Source of the DNA: Limnohabitans sp.
GTDB taxonomy: Bacteria; Pseudomonadota; Gammaproteobacteria; Burkholderiales; Burkholderiaceae_C
NCBI GenBank assembly: GCA_021731425.1
Contig: JAKFXJ010000312.1
Span: forward strand, 1-9,463
Direction: 5' to 3'
Length of the DNA: 9,463 bases
This document shows, one piece after another, positions 1 through 6,457 of this stretch (position 1 is its first letter; each line of letters opens with the position of its first letter). The notes under the pieces are model-generated. The model did not search any database. It was not told the DNA's origin and was given only the letters and a program-made list of their open reading frames with translations. A program made the translations under genes and the position numbers.

Positions 1-22
1 CTACCAACTGAGCTATTCCCGC
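1..22 (-). tRNA. tRNA-Gly, 5' part only (cut by left edge)
   Basis: Read on the minus strand, these 22 bases are identical to the first 22 bases of the complete tRNA-Gly at 69-144: the acceptor 5' strand, positions 8-9, and the D stem and most of the D loop. The anticodon lies outside the window, so the identity as glycine is inferred from this match and from the tandem arrangement. The spacer to the upstream tRNA is 46 nt (23-68), AT-rich, with no clear promoter of its own, so both tRNAs are probably cut from one precursor. Confidence 0.8.
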
Positions 23-68
23 AGAATGAAAAATCGAGTGAAAGATGTTGGCACTTCTTTCGAAAATT

Positions 69-144
69 TGGAGCGGGAAACGAGGCTCGAACTCGCGACC
101 TCAACCTTGGCAAGGTTGCGCTCTACCAACTGAGCTATTCCCGC
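69..144 (-). tRNA. tRNA-Gly (anticodon GCC)
   Basis: A complete 76-nt cloverleaf is visible on the minus strand. The acceptor stem GCGGGAA pairs with TTCCCGC, followed by discriminator T and an encoded CCA (69-71). The D stem is GCTC/GAGC. The anticodon stem CAACC/GGTTG encloses the loop TTGCCAA, giving anticodon GCC (109-111), which reads GGC and GGU glycine codons. The T arm GCGAG/CTCGT, with one G-U pair, encloses TTCGAGC. It has a strong promoter just upstream (164-193) and is followed 46 nt later by a second apparently identical copy at the left edge. Confidence 0.97.
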
Positions 145-163
145 GTATTTCAGCGAACTGGGC

Positions 164-193
164 ATTGTATGCCTTGTCCTCTGGAATGGTCAA
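164..193 (-). promoter_or_regulatory. Sigma-70-type promoter for the tRNA-Gly genes
   Basis: On the minus strand a -35 box TTGACC (188-193; 5 of 6 consensus) and a -10 box TACAAT (164-169; 5 of 6) are separated by 18 nt. The bases after the -10 start GCCC, a GC-rich discriminator typical of stable-RNA promoters under stringent control. The expected start site, about 157, lies some 13 nt upstream of the mature tRNA 5' end at 144. An AT-rich stretch just upstream (194-208) could act as an UP element. Assigned by inspection only. Confidence 0.7.
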
Positions 194-205
194 ATTGTAA
201 TTCAA

Positions 206-235
206 TTTCAGGTCGACTTTGGCGTCGATCTGAAA
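206..235. repeat. 12-bp inverted repeat downstream of lon
   Basis: The arms are TTTCAGGTCGAC (206-217) and GTCGATCTGAAA (224-235), with a 6-nt loop TTTGGC. They pair along all 12 positions in a plus-strand RNA (one G-U); in the minus-strand lon transcript one pair becomes an A-C mismatch. The repeat begins 9 nt past the lon stop codon. In the lon direction it is not followed by a T-run but by a second small palindrome (AAATTG/CAATTT, 191-208), so it is a poor intrinsic terminator. It could be a 3'-end stabilising hairpin, a rho-assisted terminator or a protein-binding site. Confidence 0.5.
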
Positions 236-243
236 ATTTTGCA

Positions 244-2667
244 TCAATGTTTCACGGCCTCGGCTTTCGCCGTTGCAGGCACAGCGGTCAAGGCGGCGGC
301 TGCCACCTCTTCGTCGCTCAAGGGCGTTGGCTTGGCTTCCAAAGCCACTTCCAGCACCTGGTCGATCCACTTGACGGGCACGATTTCCAGACCATTTTTG
401 ACATTGCCTGGAATGTCCTGCAGGTCTTTGACGTTGTCTTCGGGAATCAAAACGGTCTTGATGCCACCGCGCAAAGCCGCCAGCAACTTTTCCTTCAGAC
501 CCCCGATGGCGGTGACTTCACCGCGCAGCGTGATCTCACCGGTCATGGCCACATCGGCGCGAACCGGGATACCCGTCATGGCGGACACCATGGCCGTGGT
601 CATCGCGGCACCCGCACTGGGTCCATCCTTGGGCGTGGCGCCATCGGGCACATGGATGTGCAGATCTTTCTTCTCAAAGATCTCGTCCTTGATGCCCAAG
701 AGGCGTGAGCGGCTGCGCACCACGGTTCGTGCAGCTTCCACCGACTCTTTCATCACATCGCCCAGCGAACCGGTGCGGGTGATCACGCCTTTGCCGGGCA
801 TCAGGGCCGCTTCGATGGTCAGCAAGTCGCCGCCCACCTCGGTCCAGGCCAAACCGACAACTTGGCCCACTTGGTTCTTTTGTTCGGCGCGGCCGTAGGT
901 GTACTTGCGCACACCCAAAAAGTCATTCAGATTGTCCTCGTTCACCACCACCTGAGGCGTCATTTGCTTGAGCAGCAGCGCTTTGACCACTTTGCGGCAG
1001 ATCTTGCCCAGTTCGCGCTCAAGAGAACGCACACCGGCTTCGCGGGTGTAGTAACGCACCACATCGCGCACGGCCTCTTCAGTCACCTTCAGCTCAGCAT
1101 CTTTCACGCCGTTGTTGGTCATTTGCTTGGGCAGCAAATACTTCATGGCGATGCTGGTTTTTTCGTCTTCGGTGTAACCCGACAAACGGATCACTTCCAT
1201 CCGGTCCAACAGGGCCGAGGGGATGTTCATCGAGTTGGAGGTCGCCACAAACATCACATCGCTCAGGTCAAAGTCAACCTCGACGTAATGGTCACCAAAG
1301 GTGTGGTTTTGCTCGGGGTCCAACACTTCCAGCAAAGCGCTTGAGGGGTCGCCTCGGAAGTCCGTGCCCAGCTTGTCGATCTCGTCGAGCAGGAACATCG
1401 GGTTCTTGGTGCCGACCTTGTTCAGGTTTTGCAGCACCTTGCCAGGCAAAGCACCGATGTAGGTGCGACGGTGACCACGAATCTCGGCTTCGTCACGCAT
1501 GCCACCCAGGGCCATGCGCACGTATTTGCGCCCGGTGGCCTTGGCAATGGATTGGCCCAGCGAGGTCTTGCCCACGCCGGGTGGCCCCACCAAGCACAGG
1601 ATAGGCGCTTTGACCTTGTCCACGCGCTGCTGCACCGCGAGGTATTCCAAGATCCGGTCTTTGACCTTGTCCAGACCAAAGTGGTCTTGGTTCAAGACGT
1701 CTTCGGCGTTGGCCAGGTCGTGTTTGAGCTTGGTCTTTTTGCCCCAAGGCAAACCAATCAAAACATCGAGGTAGTTGCGCACGACCGAGGCCTCGGCCGA
1801 CATGGGCGACATGAGCTTGAGCTTTTTGAGCTCGCCTTCGGCCTTTTTGCGGGCCTCAGCCGACATTTTGGCGGCCTTGATCTTCTTTTCGATTTCCTCG
1901 ATGTCAGCGCCCTCTTCGCCATCGCCCAGCTCTTTCTGGATGGCCTTGACCTGTTCATTCAGGTAGAAGTCGCGCTGGTTCTTTTCCATCTGGCGCTTGA
2001 CGCGGCCACGGATGCGCTTGTCCACATTCAGGATGTCGACCTCGTGCTCCAACTGGGCATAAAGGTTTTCCAGACGCGACTTGATGTTGGCCAAATCCAG
2101 GACTTGCTGCTTGTTTTCAAGCTTGAGTGGCAGGTGGGCCGCGATCGTGTCGGCCAAGCGACCAGGGTCGTCGATGCTGGAGATGGAGGTCAGAATTTCC
2201 GGCGGAATTTTCTTGTTGAGTTTGACGTACTGGTCAAACTGCTGCATCACAGCGCGGCGCAGGGCCTCGATCTCGCTGCTGTCATCGGACTGCTCGGAAA
2301 CCGGGTCCACCGGGGTCACAGCGGCCACAAAGTGGGCTTCGCCATCCACAATCGATTTGACCAAGGCACGTTGTTGGCCTTCAACCAGGACCTTCACGGT
2401 GCCATCGGGCAATTTCAGCATTTGCAAGATGGTCGACACACAACCCACGTCGAACATGTCTTCCACGCTGGGTTCGTCTTTGGCAGCGGTTTTTTGGGCC
2501 ACCAGCATGATGCGGCGCTCGGCGGCCATGGCCGACTCCAGCGCCTTGATGCTTTTGGGGCGGCCCACAAACAGCGGAATCACCATGTGAGGGAACACCA
2601 CCACGTCGCGCAAAGGCAACATGGGCAGTTCAATCAGGGTGGGCGGCAAAGGTGTATGTCCAGACAT
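244..2667 (-). CDS. lon: Lon protease, ATP-dependent serine protease
   Basis: 807 residues, a full-length LonA. Lon is a cytoplasmic homohexamer that unfolds and degrades misfolded proteins and short-lived regulators. The N-terminal substrate-recognition domain is about residues 10-205, followed by a helical, coiled-coil-prone region (about 206-310). The AAA+ module has Walker [10 protein letters not shown] (361-369, Lys367) and Walker B FLLDEIDK (425-432, Asp428-Glu429). The C-terminal protease domain has catalytic Ser684 in PKDGPSAG and Lys727 in GGLKEKLL, at the same 43-residue spacing as in E. coli Lon. A tail of about 20 Ala-rich residues extends the protein beyond the E. coli length (784). 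The ATG has a good Shine-Dalgarno GAGGG seven bases upstream. It follows clpX by 97 nt, a gap holding heat-shock-type promoter candidates, and precedes tRNA-Gly. No frameshift or missing key residue was seen. Confidence 0.98.
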   Translation of the reverse strand: MSGHTPLPPTLIELPMLPLRDVVVFPHMVIPLFVGRPKSIKALESAMAAERRIMLVAQKTAAKDEPSVEDMFDVGCVSTILQMLKLPDGTVKVLVEGQQRALVKSIVDGEAHFVAAVTPVDPVSEQSDDSSEIEALRRAVMQQFDQYVKLNKKIPPEILTSISSIDDPGRLADTIAAHLPLKLENKQQVLDLANIKSRLENLYAQLEHEVDILNVDKRIRGRVKRQMEKNQRDFYLNEQVKAIQKELGDGEEGADIEEIEKKIKAAKMSAEARKKAEGELKKLKLMSPMSAEASVVRNYLDVLIGLPWGKKTKLKHDLANAEDVLNQDHFGLDKVKDRILEYLAVQQRVDKVKAPILCLVGPPGVGKTSLGQSIAKATGRKYVRMALGGMRDEAEIRGHRRTYIGALPGKVLQNLNKVGTKNPMFLLDEIDKLGTDFRGDPSSALLEVLDPEQNHTFGDHYVEVDFDLSDVMFVATSNSMNIPSALLDRMEVIRLSGYTEDEKTSIAMKYLLPKQMTNNGVKDAELKVTEEAVRDVVRYYTREAGVRSLERELGKICRKVVKALLLKQMTPQVVVNEDNLNDFLGVRKYTYGRAEQKNQVGQVVGLAWTEVGGDLLTIEAALMPGKGVITRTGSLGDVMKESVEAARTVVRSRSRLLGIKDEIFEKKDLHIHVPDGATPKDGPSAGAAMTTAMVSAMTGIPVRADVAMTGEITLRGEVTAIGGLKEKLLAALRGGIKTVLIPEDNVKDLQDIPGNVKNGLEIVPVKWIDQVLEVALEAKPTPLSDEEVAAAALTAVPATAKAEAVKH

Positions 2668-2694
2668 GGTGTGTCCCTCAGGTCAATTCAAAGC

Positions 2695-2722
2695 ACATGG
2701 ATGCTGCACCTGCGATTTCAAC
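2695..2722 (-). promoter_or_regulatory. Heat-shock (sigma-32-like) promoter candidate for lon
   Basis: On the minus strand GTTGAAA (2716-2722; 6 of 7 to CTTGAAA) and ATCCATGT (2695-2702; 6 of 8 to CCCCATNT) are 13 nt apart, within the spacing known for RpoH promoters. The start site would fall near 2688, giving a leader of about 20 nt that contains the lon ribosome-binding site (GAGGG). Lon is a classic RpoH-controlled gene in E. coli, which supports the reading, but the match was made by eye. Confidence 0.6.
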
Positions 2723-2742
2723 CCACAGACACTTAGGGGTAT

Positions 2743-2769
2743 TCATGGGGTGCGGCAATGTGGTTCAGG
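2743..2769 (-). promoter_or_regulatory. Second, weaker sigma-32-like candidate upstream of lon
   Basis: On the minus strand CCTGAAC (2763-2769; 5 of 7 to CTTGAAA) and CCCCATGA (2743-2750; 7 of 8 to CCCCATNT) are 12 nt apart. The -10 part is very close to the RpoH consensus, while the -35 part is weaker and overlaps the clpX stop codon. The start site would be near 2735, about 68 nt upstream of the lon ATG. It may be a distal tandem promoter or a chance match. Confidence 0.3.
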
Positions 2770-4033
2770 CCTGCTTGGCCGACTCGCGGTAAACCAGCAG
2801 TGGCGGTTTGTTGTCGTCGATGACAGACTCATCCACCACCACTTTTTCAACGTTCGCCTGATTGGGTAACTCAAACATGGTGTCAATCAGGGCCTGCTCC
2901 ATGATGGAACGCAGACCCCGGGCGCCTGTTTTACGGGCCAGTGCCTTGCGGGCCATGGCCGTGAGGGCATTGGGGCGCACTTCGAGCTCCACGCCTTCCA
3001 TGGCCAAGAGTTTGGTGAACTGTTTGACCACCGCGTTTTTCGGCTCGGTCAGGATTTGCACCAGCGCTTCTTCGCTCAACTCGGCCAGGGTAGCGACCAC
3101 AGGCAAACGCCCCACCAGCTCGGGGATCAGGCCGAACTTGATCAGATCTTCGGGCTCGACTTCGTTGAACACGTCGGTGAGCGAGCGTTGCTTTTTGCTC
3201 TTGACCGTGGCGGCAAAGCCGATGCCACCGGATTCGGTGCGGTTTTCGATGACTTTTTCCAAGCCTGCGAACGCACCACCACAAATGAACAGGATGTTGG
3301 TGGTGTCGATCTGCAAAAAGTCTTGGTTGGGGTGCTTGCGGCCGCCTTGCGGAGGCACGCTGGCCATGGTGCCTTCCACCAGCTTGAGCAAAGCCTGCTG
3401 CACGCCCTCGCCCGACACGTCGCGGGTGATGGACGGGTTGTCCGACTTGCGGGTGATCTTGTCGATCTCGTCGATGTAGACAATGCCGCGCTGCGCACGC
3501 TCGACGTCGTAATTGCAGGTCTGCAACAGCTTGGCCACGATGTTTTCAACGTCCTCGCCCACATAACCGGCTTCGGTCAGGGTGGTGGCGTCGGCCATGA
3601 CAAAAGGCACGTCCAGCATGCGGGCCATGGTCTGGGCCAGCAAAGTTTTGCCCGAACCGGTGGGGCCAATCAGCAAGATGTTGCTTTTGGCCAGTTCGAC
3701 CTCGTCTTTTTTGGATGTCTCTTTGTGCTTGAGGCGTTTGTAGTGGTTGTAAACCGCCACGGCCAAGCTGCGCTTGGCTTTTTCCTGGCCAATCACATAG
3801 TTGTCGAGGTTGGTCTTGATGTCCAGGGGTGTGGGCAAGCCTGCTTTGGCACCCTCACCCACGGTGGTGGTGGAGGCCAGCTCATCGCGCACGATGTCGT
3901 TGCACAAATCGATGCATTCGTCACAAATGAACACCGACGGGCCTGCAATCAGCTTTTTTACCTCATGCTGGCTTTTGCCGCAAAAGGAGCAGAACAGGTT
4001 TTTCTCAGTGCTTGAGCCTTTTTTATCGGCCAT
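2765..4033 (-). CDS. clpX: ClpX, ATPase specificity subunit of ClpXP protease
   Basis: 422 residues, usual ClpX length. A hexameric AAA+ unfoldase, it recognises tagged substrates such as ssrA-tagged proteins and threads them into ClpP. An N-terminal zinc-binding domain carries Cys15, Cys18, Cys37 and Cys40. The AAA+ module shows Walker A GPTGSGKT (123-130, Lys129), the pore loop GYVGE (156-160), Walker B VYIDEIDK (185-192, Asp188-Glu189) and the RKH substrate loop (232-234). The IGF tripeptide that docks onto ClpP is at 271-273, and the sensor-2 motif GARGLRS at 370-376. The ATG is preceded by AAGG with an 8-nt spacer. It lies 107 nt downstream of clpP, behind an intrinsic terminator, so it relies on read-through or on its own promoter. 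A possible -10 TATCAT (4064-4069) lies upstream but has no convincing -35. Its stop codon is 97 nt before lon. Confidence 0.98.
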   Translation of the reverse strand: MADKKGSSTEKNLFCSFCGKSQHEVKKLIAGPSVFICDECIDLCNDIVRDELASTTTVGEGAKAGLPTPLDIKTNLDNYVIGQEKAKRSLAVAVYNHYKRLKHKETSKKDEVELAKSNILLIGPTGSGKTLLAQTMARMLDVPFVMADATTLTEAGYVGEDVENIVAKLLQTCNYDVERAQRGIVYIDEIDKITRKSDNPSITRDVSGEGVQQALLKLVEGTMASVPPQGGRKHPNQDFLQIDTTNILFICGGAFAGLEKVIENRTESGGIGFAATVKSKKQRSLTDVFNEVEPEDLIKFGLIPELVGRLPVVATLAELSEEALVQILTEPKNAVVKQFTKLLAMEGVELEVRPNALTAMARKALARKTGARGLRSIMEQALIDTMFELPNQANVEKVVVDESVIDDNKPPLLVYRESAKQA

Positions 4034-4070
4034 AAATGTCGCCTTGGTATCCGTGATTCGTCAATGATAA

Positions 4071-4111
4071 CGAAAGAAAAACGGCGTTCACCCTTTGGGG
4101 GTCAACGCCGT
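4071..4111 (-). terminator. Intrinsic terminator between clpP and clpX
   Basis: In the minus-strand transcript the arms ACGGCGTT and AACGCCGT (outer 8 bp), one opposed G-G mismatch, then ACCC/GGGT (4 bp) close a 5-nt loop CCAAA (stem 4081-4111). The stem is followed directly by TTTTCTTTCG (4080-4071). A GC-rich stem with a trailing U-tract is the form of a rho-independent terminator. It starts 29 nt past the clpP stop and ends 37 nt before the clpX ATG, so it should reduce clpX transcription coming from clpP. Confidence 0.8.
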
Positions 4112-4117
4112 CAGCCA

Positions 4118-4140
4118 GGGTGCCGGAAAGCCGGCCACCC
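4118..4140 (-). repeat. Hairpin immediately after the clpP stop codon
   Basis: On the minus strand GGGTG-GCCGG and CCGGC-ACCC pair as 5 + 4 bp around one bulged G, with the tetraloop CTTT. It begins at the base after the clpP TGA and is followed by no T-run. Six bases separate it from the terminator stem at 4081-4111. It may protect the clpP mRNA 3' end or assist termination. Confidence 0.6.
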
Positions 4141-4749
4141 TCAAGCGCGTTTGGAGATCACTTCGTCAATCAAACCGTAGTCTTTGGACTCGGTGGCCGA
4201 CAGGTAATAGTCGCGTTCGGTATCGAATTCGATTTTCTCCAGCGGCTGACCGGTGTTCTCGGACAGGATGCGGTTCAACTGCGCACGGGTCTTCACGATC
4301 TCGCGGGCAGCAATTTCAATCTCAGTGGCCTGACCACGGGCACCGCCCAAAGGCTGGTGGATCATGACCTTGGAGTTGGGCAGCGAAAAACGCTTGCCCT
4401 TGGCACCTGAAGACAGCAAGAAAGCACCCATGCTGGCGGCCATGCCGTTGCACAGTGTGGACACATCGGGCTTGATGAAGTTCATGGTGTCATAAATCGC
4501 CATACCAGCGCTCACCGAGCCGCCGGGCGAGTTGATGTACAGCGAGATGTCCTTCTCTGGGTTTTCACTCTCCAGAAACAGCAACTGAGCCACGATCAGG
4601 TTGGCCATGTGGTCATTGACCTCGCCCACCAAAAAGATCACGCGCTCTTTGAGCAAACGCGAGTAGATGTCATAAGCGCGTTCGCCACGACCCGACTGCT
4701 CGATGACCATGGGGACCATGCCCAAATTTGTGATGTCCAGTGCGCTCAT
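4141..4749 (-). CDS. clpP: ClpP, ATP-dependent Clp protease proteolytic subunit
   Basis: 202 residues from the ATG at 4749; E. coli ClpP has 207. It forms the double-heptamer serine peptidase chamber that takes unfolded chains from ClpX (and ClpA where present) in the cytoplasm. The catalytic triad is complete: Ser106 in GMAASMGA, His131 in MIHQPLGG and Asp180 in [10 protein letters not shown], with the same relative spacing as E. coli Ser111, His136 and Asp185. The glycine-rich INSPGGSV segment (72-79) helps form the oxyanion region. About nine N-terminal residues before the conserved VPMVIEQ segment probably form a short propeptide. This start is preferred because TGGAG lies five bases upstream; a frame-open Met 31 codons earlier has no family homology and runs through a spacer hairpin. 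A heat-shock-type promoter candidate lies just upstream, and two hairpins follow the stop. Confidence 0.98.
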   Translation of the reverse strand: MSALDITNLGMVPMVIEQSGRGERAYDIYSRLLKERVIFLVGEVNDHMANLIVAQLLFLESENPEKDISLYINSPGGSVSAGMAIYDTMNFIKPDVSTLCNGMAASMGAFLLSSGAKGKRFSLPNSKVMIHQPLGGARGQATEIEIAAREIVKTRAQLNRILSENTGQPLEKIEFDTERDYYLSATESKDYGLIDEVISKRA

Positions 4750-4765
4750 CTTTTCTCCAGAAATT

Positions 4766-4794
4766 TCATGGATAACTTTAACCGGGTTTTCAAG
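4766..4794 (-). promoter_or_regulatory. Heat-shock (sigma-32-like) promoter candidate for clpP
   Basis: On the minus strand a perfect CTTGAAA (4788-4794) is followed after 14 nt by ATCCATGA (4766-4773; 5 of 8 to CCCCATNT). The start site would be near 4760, about 11 nt before the clpP ATG and just ahead of its Shine-Dalgarno GGAG (4755-4758). The leader would be unusually short. The layout closely matches the candidate in front of lon, and clpP is RpoH-controlled in E. coli. Found by eye. Confidence 0.6.
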
Positions 4795-4806
4795 CCCACC
4801 AAAGAG

Positions 4807-4849
4807 ATGGGGCTTGTGAGCCAGACTGCAAGCCCGGCACAAGCCCCAT
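4807..4849 (-). repeat. Long hairpin in the tig-clpP spacer
   Basis: The arms ATGGGGCTTGTG and CACAAGCCCCAT form 12 perfect base pairs (4838-4849 with 4807-4818). The 19-nt apical part can pair further (CCGGGC with GTCTGG, two G-U pairs, 5-nt loop), leaving a 2-nt bulge. It starts 23 nt past the tig stop codon. The bases after it are CTCTTTGG, too poor in T for a standard intrinsic terminator. It could be a weak terminator, an mRNA 3'-end stabiliser or a processing site separating tig from clpP. Confidence 0.7.
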
Positions 4850-4872
4850 TCATCTTGGATTCAAAAGACCGA

Positions 4873-6186
4873 TCAGGCCTGTTGACCCATCAGCTCTTCA
4901 AACGAGATGGCTTTCTCGACCACTTTGGCTTGGGCCAAAACGAACTCGGAAACATTGCTCTCGATCACCACGGCTTCGACTTCGGCCATGCGCTGGTTGT
5001 CGCTGTTGTACCAACGCACGACATCATCAGGACGCTCGTAGCTGGCGGCCAACTCTTGGATATGGGCCTGGATCTGCTCTGCCTTGGCGTGCAGGGTGTT
5101 GCCACGCACGACTTCGGCCACCACCAGACCCAAGCGCACACGCTGCTCGGCTTGGGGGCGGAAGATGTCGTCAGGAATCGGGGCCTTGTCGGCGTCTTTG
5201 ATGCCGCGCTGCTTCAGGTCAGCGCGGGCACCTTCTTTCAGGCGCTCGATTTCGTTTTGCACGATCGACTGGGGCAGGTCCAACTCGGCCTTGGCGACCA
5301 AAGCGTCCATGGCCGCTTGCTTGTTGCGGGCCAGCAGGCGGAATTTCACTTCGCGCTCGAGGTTTTTGCGGATGTCGGCACGCAGACCGGCCACCGATGC
5401 GTCAGCAATGCCCAAGGACTTGGCCAAGGCTTCGTTGACTTCGGGCAGGTTGGCGGCTTCGATTTTCTTGACGGTGACCAGGAAGTCGGCAGTTTTGCCT
5501 GCCACGTCTTGGCCGTGGTAATCGGCTGGGAAAGCCAGGGGGAAAGTCTTGCTTTCGCCGGACTTCATGCCACGCACAGCGTCTTCAAATTCCTTGAGCA
5601 TCTGGCCGTCGCCCAGGATGAACTGGAAGTCGTCGGCTTTGCCGCCGGAGAACACTTCACCGTCGATCTTGCCTTCGAAGTCGATGGTGGCGCGGTCACC
5701 GTCTTGCGCGGCGGCGTCTTGGGCACGCTGGGCAAAGGTGCGGCGCTGCTTGCGCAGGATGTCCACGGTTTTGTCGATGGCCGCGTCAGAAACTTCAACG
5801 GTCAATTTTTCGACTTCGGTGTCGGCCAAGTTGCCCAGCTTGACTTCGGGGTAAACCTCGAAGATGGCTTCGAAGTTCAGCTCGCCTTCAGGCGCGCCTT
5901 CTTTTTCGGAAATGCGGGGCTGACCAGCCACGCGCACTTGGGCTTCGTTGGCGGCCACAGCAAAAGCCTCGCCCACTTTGTCGTTCAGAACTTCGTACTG
6001 AACCGAGTAACCATAACGCTGAGCGACCACATTCATGGGCACTTTGCCAGGACGGAAACCGTCCATCTTGACCGTGCGGGCCATTTTCTTCAGGCGTGCA
6101 TCCACTTCGGTCTGAATGGCCGTCACGGGCACAGTCAGAGTGATCTTGCGTTCCAGCTTTTCAAGGGTTTCAACAGTCACAGTCAT
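4873..6186 (-). CDS. tig: Trigger factor, ribosome-bound chaperone and peptidyl-prolyl isomerase
   Basis: 437 residues (432 in E. coli), complete. It binds near the ribosomal exit tunnel and shields and folds nascent chains. The N-terminal ribosome-binding domain (about 1-115) carries the signature GFRPGKVP (43-50), with Phe44 and Arg45 as in E. coli but Pro in place of Lys46. An FKBP-type isomerase domain follows (about 163-245: TIDFEGKIDGEVFSGG, then an FEDAVRGMKSGE segment). The C-terminal helical chaperone domain (about 250-437) ends in ELMGQQA, close to the E. coli ending. The ATG has only a weak Shine-Dalgarno (GAGA, six bases upstream), but homology begins exactly there. tRNA-Leu lies 64 nt upstream on the same strand with no separate promoter visible between, so the tRNA may be cut from the tig leader. 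clpP follows 123 nt downstream. Confidence 0.97.
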   Translation of the reverse strand: MTVTVETLEKLERKITLTVPVTAIQTEVDARLKKMARTVKMDGFRPGKVPMNVVAQRYGYSVQYEVLNDKVGEAFAVAANEAQVRVAGQPRISEKEGAPEGELNFEAIFEVYPEVKLGNLADTEVEKLTVEVSDAAIDKTVDILRKQRRTFAQRAQDAAAQDGDRATIDFEGKIDGEVFSGGKADDFQFILGDGQMLKEFEDAVRGMKSGESKTFPLAFPADYHGQDVAGKTADFLVTVKKIEAANLPEVNEALAKSLGIADASVAGLRADIRKNLEREVKFRLLARNKQAAMDALVAKAELDLPQSIVQNEIERLKEGARADLKQRGIKDADKAPIPDDIFRPQAEQRVRLGLVVAEVVRGNTLHAKAEQIQAHIQELAASYERPDDVVRWYNSDNQRMAEVEAVVIESNVSEFVLAQAKVVEKAISFEELMGQQA

Positions 6187-6250
6187 CGTCGTTCTCGGTT
6201 AATTGAATGTCTCTCAGGCCGCCGGGTTGCCCCCTTGGCCACAAGTCGGT

Positions 6251-6337
6251 TGGTGCGCGGGGCGGGACTCGAACCCGCACAGTGTTGCCACCGTCAGGAC
6301 CTAAACCTGGTGCGTCTACCAATTTCGCCACCCGCGC
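6251..6337 (-). tRNA. tRNA-Leu (anticodon UAG)
   Basis: An 87-nt class II tRNA on the minus strand. The acceptor GCGCGGG pairs with CCCGCGC, followed by discriminator A and encoded CCA (6251-6253). The D arm contains the AAATTGGTAGA loop typical of tRNA-Leu. The anticodon loop TTTAGGT gives TAG (6301-6303), reading CUA and other CUN codons. The long variable arm CGGTG/CACTG closes a GCAA tetraloop, and the T arm is GCGGG/CCCGC around TTCGAGT. The first anticodon-stem pair (27-43) is a C-A mismatch; otherwise the fold is canonical. Confidence 0.97.
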
Positions 6338-6343
6338 AGGTCC

Positions 6344-6368
6344 AAACAAAAAGGGCGACAGGCCCGCC
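6344..6368 (-). terminator. Terminator-like hairpin between the RND gene and tRNA-Leu
   Basis: On the minus strand GGGC and GCCC pair around CTGTC (6353-6365), or alternatively GGCG and CGCC around a 7-nt loop (6354-6368). TTTTTGTTT (6344-6352) follows. The stem is only 4 bp, so termination would be partial at best. The U-tract ends 6 nt before the mature tRNA-Leu 5' end. Confidence 0.4.
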
Positions 6369-6427
6369 AAACAGCCCGAAAGCCCCCTGACGCACCTGAC
6401 CGCCCGGTTGAAATCGGTCAACTTTCT

Positions 6428-6457
6428 ATTTTAGCCGGTTCAATTGGGCAATTTCAG
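6428..6457 (-). promoter_or_regulatory. Weak sigma-70-like promoter candidate upstream of tRNA-Leu and tig
   Basis: On the minus strand CTGAAA (6452-6457; 4 of 6) and TAAAAT (6428-6433; 5 of 6) are 18 nt apart. The -35 overlaps the stop codon of the RND gene. A start near 6421 would give a leader of about 84 nt before tRNA-Leu and would pass through the terminator-like hairpin at 6344-6368. It is the best candidate I see in this 116-nt gap, but it is not strong. Confidence 0.3.

Noticed and set aside
101..244. A 47-codon minus-strand frame whose ATG overlaps the lon TGA (TGATG), suggesting a translationally coupled peptide.
   Set aside because: Its codons run through the inverted repeat and the tRNA-Gly promoter and end inside the tRNA itself. 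No convincing Shine-Dalgarno is present (GAGG is 13 bases away). The coding look is explained by the promoter and palindrome.
1429..2736. A 435-codon open frame on the plus strand.
   Set aside because: Antisense shadow of the lon N-terminal half, extending through the lon promoter region; no domain.
4036..4064. TTGACG (4059-4064) as a -35 box for clpX.
   Set aside because: At 16-18 nt spacing the -10 position reads CGACAT or similar, a poor match, and the transcript would start at or inside the clpX start codon.
4750..4842. An upstream Met giving clpP 31 extra N-terminal residues.
   Set aside because: The extra residues are encoded by the spacer hairpin and promoter region, have no ClpP homology and lack a ribosome-binding site. 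The ATG at 4749 has TGGAG at good spacing.
6157..6166. CTTGAAA inside the beginning of tig as an internal heat-shock promoter.
   Set aside because: No CCCCAT-like element lies 12-16 nt downstream; the sequence is explained by coding.
4609..6390. A 593-codon open frame on the plus strand.
   Set aside because: Antisense to tig, parts of clpP and tRNA-Leu; it crosses gene boundaries and RNA genes and shows no recognisable domain.
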